64,000 nt of DNA, taken from Alphaproteobacteria bacterium. Its GTDB lineage: Bacteria > Pseudomonadota > Alphaproteobacteria > Micropepsales > Micropepsaceae. The stretch spans positions 30,502-94,501 of the forward strand of contig JANYAR010000175.1 of assembly GCA_025361185.1 (NCBI GenBank). Direction: 5' to 3'. Shown here piece by piece: positions 46,631-55,549 of this stretch (position 1 is its first letter; each line of letters opens with the position of its first letter). Below the pieces are notes generated by a model that ran no database searches, had not been told where the DNA came from, and worked only from the letters and a program-made list of their open reading frames with translations. The position numbers and the translations under genes are program-made.

Positions 46631-47314
46631 ATGCAAATAGACGTGATTTCCGACACGGTTTGCCCCTGGTGCTTCATCGGCAAGCGGCGGCTGATGCGCG
46701 CCATGGCGCTTCGCCCCCATATCGCCTTTGACGTGAAATGGCGCCCCTATCGCCTGGACCCGGCGGTGCCCAAAGGCGGCATGGACCGCCAGGCCTATAT
46801 GCGCGCCAAGTTCGGCGACGATCCGATGAAGATCGTGGAGATGCACAAGCTGATCGCGCAGGACGGTGAGAAAGAAGGCATCGCGTTCGACTTTGCCGCC
46901 ATCGCCCGGCGGCCCGACTCGCTGGACTCCCACCGCCTGATCCGCTGGGCGGAAACCGCCGGTGTGCAGGACGAAGTGGTGGAGCGGCTGTTTATCGCCT
47001 ATTTCGAGAATGGCGAGGATATCGGCAACATCCGCGTGCTGGCCGATATCGCCGATTTGTGCGGCATGGACGGGATAGACGTGGCGCAGATGCTGGAGAG
47101 CGATGCCGACGCCACCCTGGTCGAGCGCGAAGACCAGATCGCGCATGAAATGGGCGTGACCGGCGTACCGGCGATGATCTTCGGCGGCAAGCTGGCGGTG
47201 TCGGGCGCGCGCGAGCCGGAGATGCTGGCGGTGGTAATCGACCGGGTGGCGGAGATGGCGGCCGGCGCGCCCGCCGAGGTGTCCGAAGACGAAGAAGAAT
47301 CCCAGGAAGATTAG
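46631..47314 (+). CDS. FrnE-like DsbA-family oxidoreductase
   Basis: 227 residues with the thioredoxin-fold active site CPWC in SDTVCPWCFIGKRRL and the cis-Pro loop GVTGVPAMIFGG. There is no signal peptide, so it acts in the cytoplasm, as in the FrnE / 2-hydroxychromene isomerase-like group, often tied to oxidative stress. An acidic tail ends the protein. It is convergent with pleD. Confidence 0.88.
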   Translation: MQIDVISDTVCPWCFIGKRRLMRAMALRPHIAFDVKWRPYRLDPAVPKGGMDRQAYMRAKFGDDPMKIVEMHKLIAQDGEKEGIAFDFAAIARRPDSLDSHRLIRWAETAGVQDEVVERLFIAYFENGEDIGNIRVLADIADLCGMDGIDVAQMLESDADATLVEREDQIAHEMGVTGVPAMIFGGKLAVSGAREPEMLAVVIDRVAEMAAGAPAEVSEDEEESQED

Positions 47315-47329
47315 TCGGTGTCGAAGCCG

Positions 47330-48700
47330 TCAGGCCGCGTCGGCGACGACTTTGTTGCGGCCACTGCGTTTGGCCCTGTAAAGCGCCTGATCGGCGCGAT
47401 GGAGCAACTGCTCGGCGGTATCGTCCTTGCCTTCCGCTGTGGCGATGCCGATGGAAATGGTGATATTCAGCTTGCCGGGCGCGCGGCTGATATCGATCGG
47501 CGTGGTTTCGATCGATTGGCGCAGGCGTTCGGCGATATTGTAGGCAAAGGACATGTCGGTGTCCGGCATCACGACCACGAATTCCTCACCGCCGTAACGG
47601 CAGGCCAGGTCGATACCGCGCACATTGGCGCTGATGCGGGAGGCGAATTCTTTCAGTACCTCGTCGCCGATGTCATGGCCATGGGTGTCGTTGACGTGCT
47701 TGAAGAAATCGATATCCATGATCACGAAGGTCAGCGGACGGGCATTTTTCTTGGCATTGGCCAGCAGAGTATCCAGGTGCCGGCTCATATAGCGGCGATT
47801 GTGCAGACCGGTGAGCTGGTCGGTGATCGCCATTTCCAGGCTGAGCTGAACATTGTGACGCAAGCGGTCGGCATAGCGCTTTTTGCGCAGCTGGGTACGG
47901 ACGCGGGCCACCAGCTCATTCTTGTCCACCGGACGGGTGAGATAATCGTTGACGCCCATTTCCAATGCCTGGGCCAGCTTGCGGCGGTCGCCATCCGAAA
48001 CCACCACCAGGATCGGCACATGACGGCCTTCCGGCAGGGAACGCAGCTGCGAGCACAGGCGCAAGCCGTCGAAGCTGCGCATGCCCAGCGACACCACGAT
48101 CAGGTCGAAATCCCCGCCCTTCACACGCACCAGCGCTTCCTCGAAGGTGTCGGCGGATGAAACATTGTGGGCCGGCGTCAGTGCGCTGGAGAACCAGGCC
48201 ACCGATTCGGCTCTGTCCTCGATGACCAGGATGCGGCCGGATTGGCCATTCTCGGTCAGGGTCTCGGCCGGATCGACCAGACCCATGCCCTGACCGGTCG
48301 ATTCGCGCATCCGAAGTTCGTCGGTCATCATCTTCAGGCGCACCAGTGAGCGCACCCGCGCGAACAAGGCGGCGTCATCCACCGGCTTGGTGAGAAAATC
48401 GTCGGCGCCTGCCTGCAGACCGGCGACGCGATCGCTGGGTTGATCCAGCGCCGTCACCATCACCACGGGGACATGCGCGGTCTTGGGATTGGACTTGATG
48501 CGGCGGCAGACTTCAAAACCGTCCATGTCTGGCATCATCACATCCAGAAGCACGATATCGGGAACGGCCTCTTCCATCCGGGCAAGACATTCCAGACCGT
48601 TTAAGGCGGTGATGACCTCGAAATATTCCGCCGACAGCTTGGCTTCAAGCAGCTTGACGTTGGACAGTATGTCGTCAACAACCAGAACACGGGCCGTCAT
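47330..48700 (-). CDS. pleD: Diguanylate cyclase response regulator PleD
   Basis: 456 residues: receiver 1 (phospho-Asp in VLLDVMMPDMDGF), receiver 2 lacking the phospho-Asp (IVVSLGMRSFDG), and a GGDEF domain with active site RYGGEEF. RGID, five residues before it, is the inhibitory RxxD c-di-GMP site. This is the PleD layout, in which receiver 2 serves dimerisation. In Caulobacter PleD makes c-di-GMP to drive the swarmer-to-stalked transition. It follows divK by six bases. Confidence 0.95.
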   Translation of the reverse strand: MTARVLVVDDILSNVKLLEAKLSAEYFEVITALNGLECLARMEEAVPDIVLLDVMMPDMDGFEVCRRIKSNPKTAHVPVVMVTALDQPSDRVAGLQAGADDFLTKPVDDAALFARVRSLVRLKMMTDELRMRESTGQGMGLVDPAETLTENGQSGRILVIEDRAESVAWFSSALTPAHNVSSADTFEEALVRVKGGDFDLIVVSLGMRSFDGLRLCSQLRSLPEGRHVPILVVVSDGDRRKLAQALEMGVNDYLTRPVDKNELVARVRTQLRKKRYADRLRHNVQLSLEMAITDQLTGLHNRRYMSRHLDTLLANAKKNARPLTFVIMDIDFFKHVNDTHGHDIGDEVLKEFASRISANVRGIDLACRYGGEEFVVVMPDTDMSFAYNIAERLRQSIETTPIDISRAPGKLNITISIGIATAEGKDDTAEQLLHRADQALYRAKRSGRNKVVADAA

Positions 48701-48706
48701 GGCGTG

Positions 48707-49081
48707 TTACCCGACGAAGCGGCGCACGGTATCCAGAAAGCTGGTCACCGAGATGGGCTTGGAAATGTAAGCCTCGCATCCGCCCTGGCGGATGACGTCC
48801 TCGTCGCCCTTCATGGCGAAGGCGGTGACTGCGACGACGGGTATGTCTTTGAGGTCTTCATCTTCCTTGAGCCACTTGGTGACTTCCAGGCCGCTGACTT
48901 CCGGCAACTGGATGTCCATCAAGATCAGATCGGGATGGTGCTCGCGGGCGATGTCCAGCGCTTCCATGCCGTCCTTGGTCTGCAGGATCTTGTAGCCGTG
49001 GGCGTCAAGCAGGTCGTGGAAGAGCTTCATATTGAGCTCATTGTCCTCCACGATCAGGACCGTTTTGGCTTTTGCGTCCAT
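48707..49081 (-). CDS. divK: Single-domain response regulator DivK
   Basis: 124-residue receiver with phospho-Asp in [14 protein letters not shown], the acidic pair in [10 protein letters not shown] and the Lys in AYISKPISV. No output domain: it acts by binding partners such as histidine kinases upstream of CtrA. It is first gene of the divK-pleD operon, conserved in Caulobacter and relatives. Confidence 0.95.
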   Translation of the reverse strand: MDAKAKTVLIVEDNELNMKLFHDLLDAHGYKILQTKDGMEALDIAREHHPDLILMDIQLPEVSGLEVTKWLKEDEDLKDIPVVAVTAFAMKGDEDVIRQGGCEAYISKPISVTSFLDTVRRFVG

Positions 49082-49497
49082 GACTCAGGTCTCCGGCGCT
49101 GTCTGCACCAAGCCCAGGGCCCGGAAGGGGCTCTGGCTGTTTTCAGCAGTATTAGGGATTATCTCTTAACGCTCCCTTGACGATGGCCGCCCTCTTTGGG
49201 GCCTCTGGCGCCGCTTTTTCCCGCCGTTCCCCGTCCGCCGGACCTTGTCTTGGGCTGGAGCGCCAAAAACCTTGGAAATATATTGTTAAAGAATGTCCCT
49301 GAATCGGGGGCGCGGACGAATTTGGCTCTGGGGTTTGGGTTTTAGAAGCAACCGTTCAGCCTTTGGAAAGGCATCCACCATCAACCGGAAGGCCCATCCT
49401 GCCCGTTTGCCGTCTTGGATACGACGCCGCGCAGCCGCTTGCGCGCCAGACCGGGTTGAGGAACAGTCCGGGCAAAACAGGGAATCCGGGGGAAGCC
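49082..49497. other. Intergenic region between divK and nagX-like gene
   Basis: About 415 bases separate these divergent genes. The divK-proximal part has an AT-richer stretch with TCTTAACG (half of a CtrA-type site on the minus strand). A GAATC methylation site lies near 49302 and TTGTTAAAG near 49284. No convincing full CtrA box or gene was found. Confidence 0.4.
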
Positions 49498-50607
49498 ATG
49501 GAACGCGTGCGCTTCAAATCGCTCGATGTGTTTCGCGGCATGACGATATGCTTGATGATCATCGTCAATACGCCGGGGGCCGGGGCCGATCCATACCCCA
49601 TTCTCGATCATGCCGATTGGTTCGGTTTTACGGCAGCGGACATCGTCTTCCCATCATTCCTGTTTGCCGTCGGCAACGCTTTGGCGTTCGGCGCCCCCAA
49701 GGAAATGGCCGAGGGAGATTTCTGGCGGAAAACCCTGCGGCGCACCGCCATCATCCTCGCCCTGGGCATCCTGACCTACTGGTTTCCCTTCGGGCATATG
49801 ACCGACCATGGCTGGGTCATGAAATCGTTCAGCCAAACCCGCCTGCCCGGCGTCTTGCAACGCATCGCGCTTTGCTATTGCTGCGCGACCATCGCCGCAC
49901 GCTATCTGGACGTGCGCGGCCTGCTGGCGCTGTCGGCTGTGCTCCTGTTCGGTTACTGGGCCCTGCTGCTGACCACTGCGCCGCCCGCCGAGGCCCTTAC
50001 CAAGTTGGGCAACATCGGCAATGCCGTCGACCGTTTCGTGTTTGGCCTACCGCATCTCTACCACAAGGATCATGATTTCGATCCGGAGGGGCTGCCCGGT
50101 ACCCTGCCCGCTATCGTCAATGTCATCTTCGGCTATCTCGCGGGCCTGTATGTCCGCCAGCATGGGCCCAGCCGTCCCGTCGCGCTTCGCTATCTTGCCG
50201 TGGGCATCGCCCTGCTCGCCGCCGCCCTGGCGTGGAACCCGATATTTCCGATTGGCAAGAAATTGTGGACGTCGAGCTTCGTCCTGCTGACCGTCGGCAT
50301 AGACCTGATCGTGCTGGCGGGTCTGATTGCCTGGATCGATCTGGGAAAACGCAAGTTCGGCGTGCGTTTCTTCGAAATCTTCGGCCGCAACCCGATCTTC
50401 ATCTACTGGGTCGCGATGTTGCTGATCATGGCGCTGGAGGCGCTCCCCGTGGGCGGCGGCAACGCCTGGGGCTGGTTCGGCAGGAGCGTGGTGCAGCCCA
50501 TCCTTCCGGGCGCGCCCGGATCGCTGGTGTGCGCGTTGGGCTTTATGCTGCTGTGCTGGCTGACGGCCTGGGCTCTCGACCGCAAGAATATCATCATCAA
50601 GGTCTAG
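49498..50607 (+). CDS. Heparan-alpha-glucosaminide N-acetyltransferase-like membrane protein
   Basis: 369 residues from ATG 49498, which has GGGGGAAG just upstream; the track start at 49363 is discarded. About ten membrane helices. The DUF5009/NagX signature is visible: RFKSLDVFRGMTICLMIIVN, HADWFGFTAADIVFPSFLFAVG and TRLPGVLQRIALCY. Members acetylate amino sugars across the membrane using acetyl-CoA. A ROK sugar kinase two genes on fits an amino-sugar theme. Confidence 0.86.
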   Translation: MERVRFKSLDVFRGMTICLMIIVNTPGAGADPYPILDHADWFGFTAADIVFPSFLFAVGNALAFGAPKEMAEGDFWRKTLRRTAIILALGILTYWFPFGHMTDHGWVMKSFSQTRLPGVLQRIALCYCCATIAARYLDVRGLLALSAVLLFGYWALLLTTAPPAEALTKLGNIGNAVDRFVFGLPHLYHKDHDFDPEGLPGTLPAIVNVIFGYLAGLYVRQHGPSRPVALRYLAVGIALLAAALAWNPIFPIGKKLWTSSFVLLTVGIDLIVLAGLIAWIDLGKRKFGVRFFEIFGRNPIFIYWVAMLLIMALEALPVGGGNAWGWFGRSVVQPILPGAPGSLVCALGFMLLCWLTAWALDRKNIIIKV

Positions 50608-50685
50608 GGTTCCCTGCGGGCGGCTTCAGCCTGGCACCCAGGGTTGGCCGAAACAAGGGAATGTCTCAATGACAATGCCAACCCC

Positions 50686-50949
50686 ATGACCCCCGAAAAT
50701 GCCGAAATTCTTGCCCTGGAGGGCCTGGAATGGCTGGCGGGGGAACCGGAGGCGATCAGCCGGTTCATGGTTCAATCTGGGATTGATCCCGCCACCCTCA
50801 GGGATGCGGCCGGCAGCCCCGGCATGGGCGTGGCGGTATTGGACTTCCTGCTGGGCAACGAAGACCTGTTGCTGCGCTTTTGCGAAGGCGCGGCCATTGC
50901 GCCCAAGGCATTGCACCTGGCGCGCCATCGCTTGAGCGGAGAAGCATGA
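50686..50949 (+). CDS. DUF3572 family protein
   Basis: 87 residues from ATG 50686 (TTG 50644 is the track alternative). The DUF3572 pattern is seen: ALEGLEWLAGEPEAISRFMVQSGIDPATLRDAA followed by GVAVLDFLLGNEDLLLRFCE. A small all-helical, mostly alphaproteobacterial family of unknown function. Its TGA overlaps the ROK gene start. Confidence 0.8.
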   Translation: MTPENAEILALEGLEWLAGEPEAISRFMVQSGIDPATLRDAAGSPGMGVAVLDFLLGNEDLLLRFCEGAAIAPKALHLARHRLSGEA

Positions 50950-51845
50950 TGCGCTTCGGCATAGACCTTGGTGGCACCAAGACCGAGATCATGGCGCTGG
51001 CCGCCGATGGCGGCGTGGCGCTGCGCCGGCGGATCGCCACGCCGAAGGACTATGACTCCCTGCTGCGCGCGGTGGCGGAACTTGTAACGGGCGCGGATAG
51101 GCAACTGCGCACGCGCGGCAGCGTCGGCATGGCGATCCCCGGCAGCGAAAGTTTCGGTTCCAATCTCATCAAGAACGCCAACACGACCTATCTCAACGGC
51201 AAGCCGCTGGGTGCGGACCTGGAAAAGATTTTGCAGCGGCCGGTGCGCCTGGCCAATGACGCCAATTGTTTTGCCCTATCGGAAGCCAGCGACGGCGCCG
51301 CGGCGGGTGCGAGCACGGTATTCGGCGTCATTGCCGGCACCGGCGTGGGCGGCGGCGTGGTGATCGGCGGCAAGGTCTTGGGCGGCGCCCATGGCATCGG
51401 CGGCGAATGGGGCCATATCCCCCTGCCCGCGCCGACGATCGAGGAAGTGACGACGGCGCCGCTCTGCTACTGCGGCAGGCGCGGTTGCCTGGAAGTGTGG
51501 TGCAGCGGTCCTGGACTCGCTGCTGATTTCAAGCGCGCCACAGGGCGCGATGCCGCCGCCGAAGAAATCGCGGCATCGGCTGGCAACGAGGAGCGCGCGG
51601 CTATGGACCGGCTGATAGATCGCTTCGCGCGCGCCATGGCGACCATGGTGAATATCCTGGATCCAGACGTGATCGTGATGGGCGGCGGACTTTCCAATGT
51701 CGAACGGCTGTATCGCGACCTGCCGCCATTGGTGGAGAAATACGCCTTCAACCTGGGTACCTCGCCGCGCATCGTGAAGAACATGCACGGCGACTCGAGC
51801 GGAGTGCGGGGGGCCGCTTGGTTATGGCCGGAGAAAAAATCATGA
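50946..51845 (+). CDS. ROK-family sugar kinase
   Basis: 299 residues. ATG 50946 has GGAG upstream and overlaps the DUF3572 stop (ATGA). ATP-binding RFGIDLGGTKTEIMAL is at the N-terminus, the catalytic region LANDANCFALSEA in the middle, and a zinc-binding CYCGRRGCLE follows GEWGHI. The substrate is a hexose or N-acetylhexosamine; fructokinase and GlcNAc kinase cannot be separated by eye. The C-terminus GVRGAAWLWPEKKS is duplicated as a remnant 80 bases downstream. Confidence 0.9.
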   Translation: MMRFGIDLGGTKTEIMALAADGGVALRRRIATPKDYDSLLRAVAELVTGADRQLRTRGSVGMAIPGSESFGSNLIKNANTTYLNGKPLGADLEKILQRPVRLANDANCFALSEASDGAAAGASTVFGVIAGTGVGGGVVIGGKVLGGAHGIGGEWGHIPLPAPTIEEVTTAPLCYCGRRGCLEVWCSGPGLAADFKRATGRDAAAEEIAASAGNEERAAMDRLIDRFARAMATMVNILDPDVIVMGGGLSNVERLYRDLPPLVEKYAFNLGTSPRIVKNMHGDSSGVRGAAWLWPEKKS

Positions 51846-51849
51846 AACA

Positions 51850-51888
51850 CGGGAGTCCGTTCACCAGCGAACGCCCCTCGGTTTTTTT
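51850..51888 (+). terminator. Possible terminator after the ROK gene
   Basis: CGTTC and GAACG form a five-base stem around ACCAGC, followed by CCCCTCGG and seven T residues. The stem is short, so termination is uncertain. Confidence 0.4.
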
Positions 51889-51914
51889 GGTCGCTCCGGC
51901 TCCCGCCGACGCTC
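51889..51914. repeat. Dispersed 26-base repeat, reverse copy
   Basis: Read on the minus strand this is AGCGTCGGCGGGAGCCGGAG and onward, two mismatches from the copies at 17764 and 18338. It lies exactly between the ROK gene terminator and the ROK tail remnant. Confidence 0.7.
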
Positions 51915-51919
51915 CTGGC

Positions 51920-51952
51920 ATTCGCGGGGCGGCGTGGTTATGGCCGGAATAA
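51920..51952 (+). pseudogene. Remnant of a ROK kinase C-terminus
   Basis: Eleven codons ending in TAA read IRGAAWLWPE, matching the VRGAAWLWPE end of the intact kinase. Differences are almost all at third codon positions, as expected for a separately evolved coding copy rather than a recent duplication. The dinB start codon lies inside this remnant, in another frame. Confidence 0.55.
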
Positions 51953-53220
51953 GGGATTGGCCAGCCTTCTGCCGCGACTGCCTTGGTGATGCAGTGGCGG
52001 ATGCCCCTTGCTCCCACTGCGGATCAACCCGGGTGCTGGCCCATCCCGAACTTACGTCCCTCACCATCGCGCACCTGGATTGCGACGCCTTTTATGCCGC
52101 CATCGAAAAACGCGACGATCCCTCGCTGAAGGACAAGCCGCTGATCGTGGGCGGGGAGACGCGCGGCGTGGTCTCAACTTGCTGCTATATCGCGCGCACA
52201 TTTGGCGTGCGGTCCGCCATGCCGATGTTTCAGGCGAAAAAATTGTGCCCGCAGGCGGTGATTCTCAAGCCCCGTCACGCCCATTACAGCCAAGTGGCGC
52301 GGCAGATCCGCGTCCTGATGGAGGAACTGACACCGCTGGTCGAACCCTTGTCGCTGGATGAAGCCTATCTCGACCTCTCCGGGACGGAGCGCATCCATCA
52401 CCGCAGTCCCGCCAAAACCATGGCGGCGTTGGCGCTGCGCATCGAGCGTGAGATCGCCATCACCGTCTCCATCGGACTGTCGGGCAACAAGTTCCTGGCC
52501 AAGCTGGCGTCCGAGCTGGACAAACCGCGCGGCTTTGCCGTGATCGGCATGGCGGAGGCCAAAAGTTTTCTGCGCGACAAGAAAATTGGATTGATGCGCG
52601 GCGCGGGCAAGGTGATGCAGGCACGGCTGGAGCGCGACGGCATCACCGCCATCGGCCAACTGCAGGACGCCGACCCCAAGCAACTCGCCGCCCGCTATGG
52701 CGCCACCGGGTTATGGCTTTTTCGAATGGCCAACGCACAGGACTCCCGCCGTGTCGATCCCGGCGGCGAGATGAAATCCATATCGTCGGAAACCACCTTC
52801 AACAGCGATCTGTCGCGGCTGGCCGAGCTGGAAGGCGTGCTGTGGCGACAGGCCGAACGGGTGAGCGCGCGGGCCAAGAAACTGGGCTTGAGCGGGCGCA
52901 CCGTGGTGCTGAAACTCAAGACCGCGGATTTCCGCCTCAGAACCCGCAGCGCCTCGCTGGACGCGCCGACCCAGCTTGCCGACCGCATTTTCCGCACTGC
53001 GCAGGCCGCCCTGAAGAAAGAAGCCGACGGCACGCGCTTTCGCCTGTTGGGGGTCGGTCTGACCAACCTCGCCCCGGCCGAGGGGGCTGATCCCGCCAGC
53101 CTGATCGATACGGCGGGCGACAAGCGGGCGGCCGCGGAACGGGCGATGGACAGAATCCGCGCCAGATTCGGCGGTGAGGCCGTCGGGAAAGGCCGCGCTT
53201 TCAAAAAGCCGCGCGCCTGA
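51940..53220 (+). CDS. dinB: DNA polymerase IV with N-terminal zinc-binding segment
   Basis: Y-family translesion polymerase, 426 residues from ATG 51940. The N-terminal CRDCL and CSHCG pairs form a zinc-ribbon-like extension common in alphaproteobacterial DinB. The catalytic core follows: AHLDCDAFYAAIEKRDDPSL, LDEAYLD, and the SIGLSGNKFLAKLAS motif. The little-finger domain ends near residue 400. No canonical beta-clamp motif is obvious in the basic tail. GTG two codons earlier is an alternative start. Confidence 0.92.
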   Translation: MAGIRDWPAFCRDCLGDAVADAPCSHCGSTRVLAHPELTSLTIAHLDCDAFYAAIEKRDDPSLKDKPLIVGGETRGVVSTCCYIARTFGVRSAMPMFQAKKLCPQAVILKPRHAHYSQVARQIRVLMEELTPLVEPLSLDEAYLDLSGTERIHHRSPAKTMAALALRIEREIAITVSIGLSGNKFLAKLASELDKPRGFAVIGMAEAKSFLRDKKIGLMRGAGKVMQARLERDGITAIGQLQDADPKQLAARYGATGLWLFRMANAQDSRRVDPGGEMKSISSETTFNSDLSRLAELEGVLWRQAERVSARAKKLGLSGRTVVLKLKTADFRLRTRSASLDAPTQLADRIFRTAQAALKKEADGTRFRLLGVGLTNLAPAEGADPASLIDTAGDKRAAAERAMDRIRARFGGEAVGKGRAFKKPRA

Positions 53221-53251
53221 GTAGGCTTCTCGCCTTCCAAAAGGGGTTCTT

Positions 53252-53716
53252 ATGCCTGTCATCGCTGCGCGCCTGAAGGAACTTGGTATCACCCTGCCCA
53301 AACCGCCTACGCCCGTCGCCTCCTATGTGCCCTTCACCATCAGCGGCAATCTGGTGTTCATCTCCGGCCAGGTGCCGCTGGCCGATGGGGCGCTGAAATA
53401 TGTCGGCAAGCTGGGCGTCGACTTCAGCGTCGAGATGGGCCAGGCGGCGGCACAACTTTGCGCGATCAATGTCCTGTCGGTGCTGCGGATGGCATGCGAC
53501 GGCCACCTGGGCCGGGTGGTGCGCTGCCTGCGGGTGGGTGTGTTCGTCAATGCCGCGCCGGACTACACCCAGCATCCGGAAGTGGGCAATGGCGCGTCGG
53601 ACCTGATCGCGGCGGTGTTCGGCGATGCCGGCAAGCATGCCCGCGCAGCAATCGGTGTGGGCTCACTGCCGCGTGGCGTGGCGGTGGAAGTGGACGCCAT
53701 CTTCGAGATCAAGTGA
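53252..53716 (+). CDS. RidA-family protein
   Basis: 154 residues of the YjgF/RidA enamine/imine deaminase superfamily. FTISGNLVFISGQVPLADG is the usual start region; RVVRCLRVGVFVNAAPDYTQHPEV carries the conserved Arg region, and PRGVAVEVDAIFEI the end. It resembles the alphaproteobacterial longer subgroup rather than canonical RidA. Its stop overlaps the GTG of the acyltransferase gene. Confidence 0.88.
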   Translation: MPVIAARLKELGITLPKPPTPVASYVPFTISGNLVFISGQVPLADGALKYVGKLGVDFSVEMGQAAAQLCAINVLSVLRMACDGHLGRVVRCLRVGVFVNAAPDYTQHPEVGNGASDLIAAVFGDAGKHARAAIGVGSLPRGVAVEVDAIFEIK

Positions 53717-54843
53717 CGGCCACCGCAAGACTTGTCACCAGCGCCGCACAGATCGGCGCCAAACACTGGAACGCGCTGGCCAACCCGCAAGGCCTGGCCG
53801 ACCCCCATCCCTTCACGAGCTATGAATTCTTCGCGGCGCTGGAGGAATCCGGTTCGGCGTGCGCCGTCACCGGCTGGCAGCCCGCGCATCTGCTGACCGA
53901 CACCGGCCTGATGCCGCTGTACCTGAAGAACCATTCCTATGGAGAATATGTCTTCGATCATGCCTGGGCCGAGGCGCTGGAACGGGCGGGCGGCGATTAT
54001 TATCCCAAGCTGCAATGCGCCGTGCCATTTACGCCGGTGACAGGACCGCGGTTGCTGGCCGCCAGCGATGCGGCGCGCGCCCTGCTTTTGAAAACCGCCG
54101 CCGGCGCGATCCGGCAGATCGGTGCGTCATCCTTGCACATCACCTTTCCGACGCGCGCGGAGTGGCGGTGCGCGGGCGAAGCCGGTTACCTGCTGCGCAC
54201 CGGCCAGCAATTTCACTGGGAAAATCGCGGCTATAAAAGTTTCGACGAATTCCTGGGCGAGCTATCCTCGGCCAAGCGCAAGAATTTGCGAAAGGAGCGC
54301 GCCAGTGTTCAGGGTGCCGGGGTGACGTTCGACTGGCTGACGGGTGCAGAAATTACCGAAAGCATCTGGGACCAGTTCTTCGATTTCTATAGGGACACCG
54401 GCGGGCGCAAATGGGGCACACCCTATCTGACGCGGGATTTCTTCTCCCGCCTGGGCCAGGGCCTAGCGCATCAGGCCTTGCTGGTCATGGCCAAACGCGA
54501 TGGCCGCGCCATCGCAGGCGCCCTGAATCTTTTCGGCGAAGGGGTGCTGTTCGGGCGCAACTGGGGGGCATCGGACTATGTCCCCTTCCTGCATTTTGAG
54601 ACCTGCTACTATCAGGCCATCGATTTCGCCATCGCGCGCGGGCTGAAACGGGTGGAAGCGGGCGCGCAAGGTGAGCATAAATTGCTGCGCGGCTATCTTC
54701 CGGTGGAGACCTACAGCGCCCATATGATAGCCCATAAGGGATTGGCGCGGGCAGTGGACGATTTCCTGGAGGCCGAGCGCGCGGCGGTGGCGGAAAATAT
54801 CGCTGAACTGGCGCGGCATGCGCCTTTCAAGAAGGAACGGTAG
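53713..54843 (+). CDS. COG3146-type N-acyltransferase (FemAB/GNAT-like)
   Basis: 376 residues from GTG 53713, which overlaps the RidA TGA (GTGA). The track start is inside ridA. Signature stretches: HPFTSYEFFAALEESGS, MPLYLKNHSYGEYVFDHAWA, LSSAKRKNLRKERA and EAGAQGEHKLLRGYLPV. COG3146 is a predicted acyltransferase related to FemAB/GNAT enzymes, with substrate unknown. The HIT gene starts directly after its stop. Confidence 0.85.
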   Translation: MTATARLVTSAAQIGAKHWNALANPQGLADPHPFTSYEFFAALEESGSACAVTGWQPAHLLTDTGLMPLYLKNHSYGEYVFDHAWAEALERAGGDYYPKLQCAVPFTPVTGPRLLAASDAARALLLKTAAGAIRQIGASSLHITFPTRAEWRCAGEAGYLLRTGQQFHWENRGYKSFDEFLGELSSAKRKNLRKERASVQGAGVTFDWLTGAEITESIWDQFFDFYRDTGGRKWGTPYLTRDFFSRLGQGLAHQALLVMAKRDGRAIAGALNLFGEGVLFGRNWGASDYVPFLHFETCYYQAIDFAIARGLKRVEAGAQGEHKLLRGYLPVETYSAHMIAHKGLARAVDDFLEAERAAVAENIAELARHAPFKKER

Positions 54844-55260
54844 ATGGCCTACGATCCCGACAATATCTTCGCCAAAATCCTGCGCGGCGAAATCCCGTGC
54901 GTGAAGGTTTACGAAGACGCCAAGACCCTGGCCTTCATGGATGTGATGCCACAGGCGTCCGGCCACACATTGGTGATCCCCAAGGAGGCGGCCGAAAATA
55001 TTCTCGACCTGTCCGCCGAAGGCCTGGTAGCGATGATGGCAACGACGCAAAAAATCGCCAAGGCAGTGAAGAAAGGCCTCGCACCCGACGGCATGGTGCT
55101 GACCCAGTTCAACGGCCCGGCCGCCGGCCAGACCGTGTTCCATGTCCATTTCCACATCATTCCGCGCACCGACGGCGCGCCACTGGCGCCGCATGGGCGC
55201 AGCATGGTAGATGCGGCAAGCTTAGAGCCCATCGCCGCAAAGATACGGAGTGCATTGTGA
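54844..55260 (+). CDS. HIT-family (HinT-like) protein
   Basis: 138-residue nucleotide hydrolase/phosphoramidase. The histidine triad is HVHFHIIPR. The N-terminus DNIFAKILRGEIPCVKVYED is the usual HinT start. ATG follows immediately after the preceding TAG, and the end overlaps the ABM gene by four bases, so it is the middle of a tightly coupled operon. Confidence 0.93.
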   Translation: MAYDPDNIFAKILRGEIPCVKVYEDAKTLAFMDVMPQASGHTLVIPKEAAENILDLSAEGLVAMMATTQKIAKAVKKGLAPDGMVLTQFNGPAAGQTVFHVHFHIIPRTDGAPLAPHGRSMVDAASLEPIAAKIRSAL

Positions 55261-55547
55261 TCCTGGAACGCGCCCTCATCACCGTGAAACCCGGCCAGGC
55301 CGAAGCCTTCAAGGCCGCCTTCGTCAAGGCGCGACCGCATATCGAAAGATCGAAAGGCTGCCGCAAGGTCGAGATGCGCCCCGGCATCGAGAACCCGGAC
55401 GATTTTCTGCTGCTGGTGTGGTGGGACACGCTGGAGGACCACACAATCGGTTTCCGCGAGTCTCCCGCTTTCACCCAGTGGCGCGCCATCCTGGGGCCGC
55501 TTTTCGCCGGCCCGCCCGCCGTGGTGCATCACCACGAGCCGCTCTAG
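55257..55547 (+). CDS. ABM-domain (antibiotic biosynthesis monooxygenase-like) protein
   Basis: 96 residues from GTG 55257 overlapping the HIT stop (GTGA). A single dimeric alpha-beta-barrel ABM domain: LITVKPGQAEAFKAAF at the start, HIERSKGCRKVEM, FLLLVWWDTLEDHTIGFRESPAF. Many members are cofactor-free oxygenases or heme-degrading enzymes; neither can be claimed. Last gene of the RidA/acyltransferase/HIT/ABM operon. Confidence 0.85.
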   Translation: MILERALITVKPGQAEAFKAAFVKARPHIERSKGCRKVEMRPGIENPDDFLLLVWWDTLEDHTIGFRESPAFTQWRAILGPLFAGPPAVVHHHEPL

Positions 55548-55549
55548 GA

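Noticed and set aside
47330-47600. PleD second receiver lacking the phospho-Asp as a sign of decay
   Set aside because: The PleD family normally has a degenerate second receiver used for dimerisation, so this is expected.
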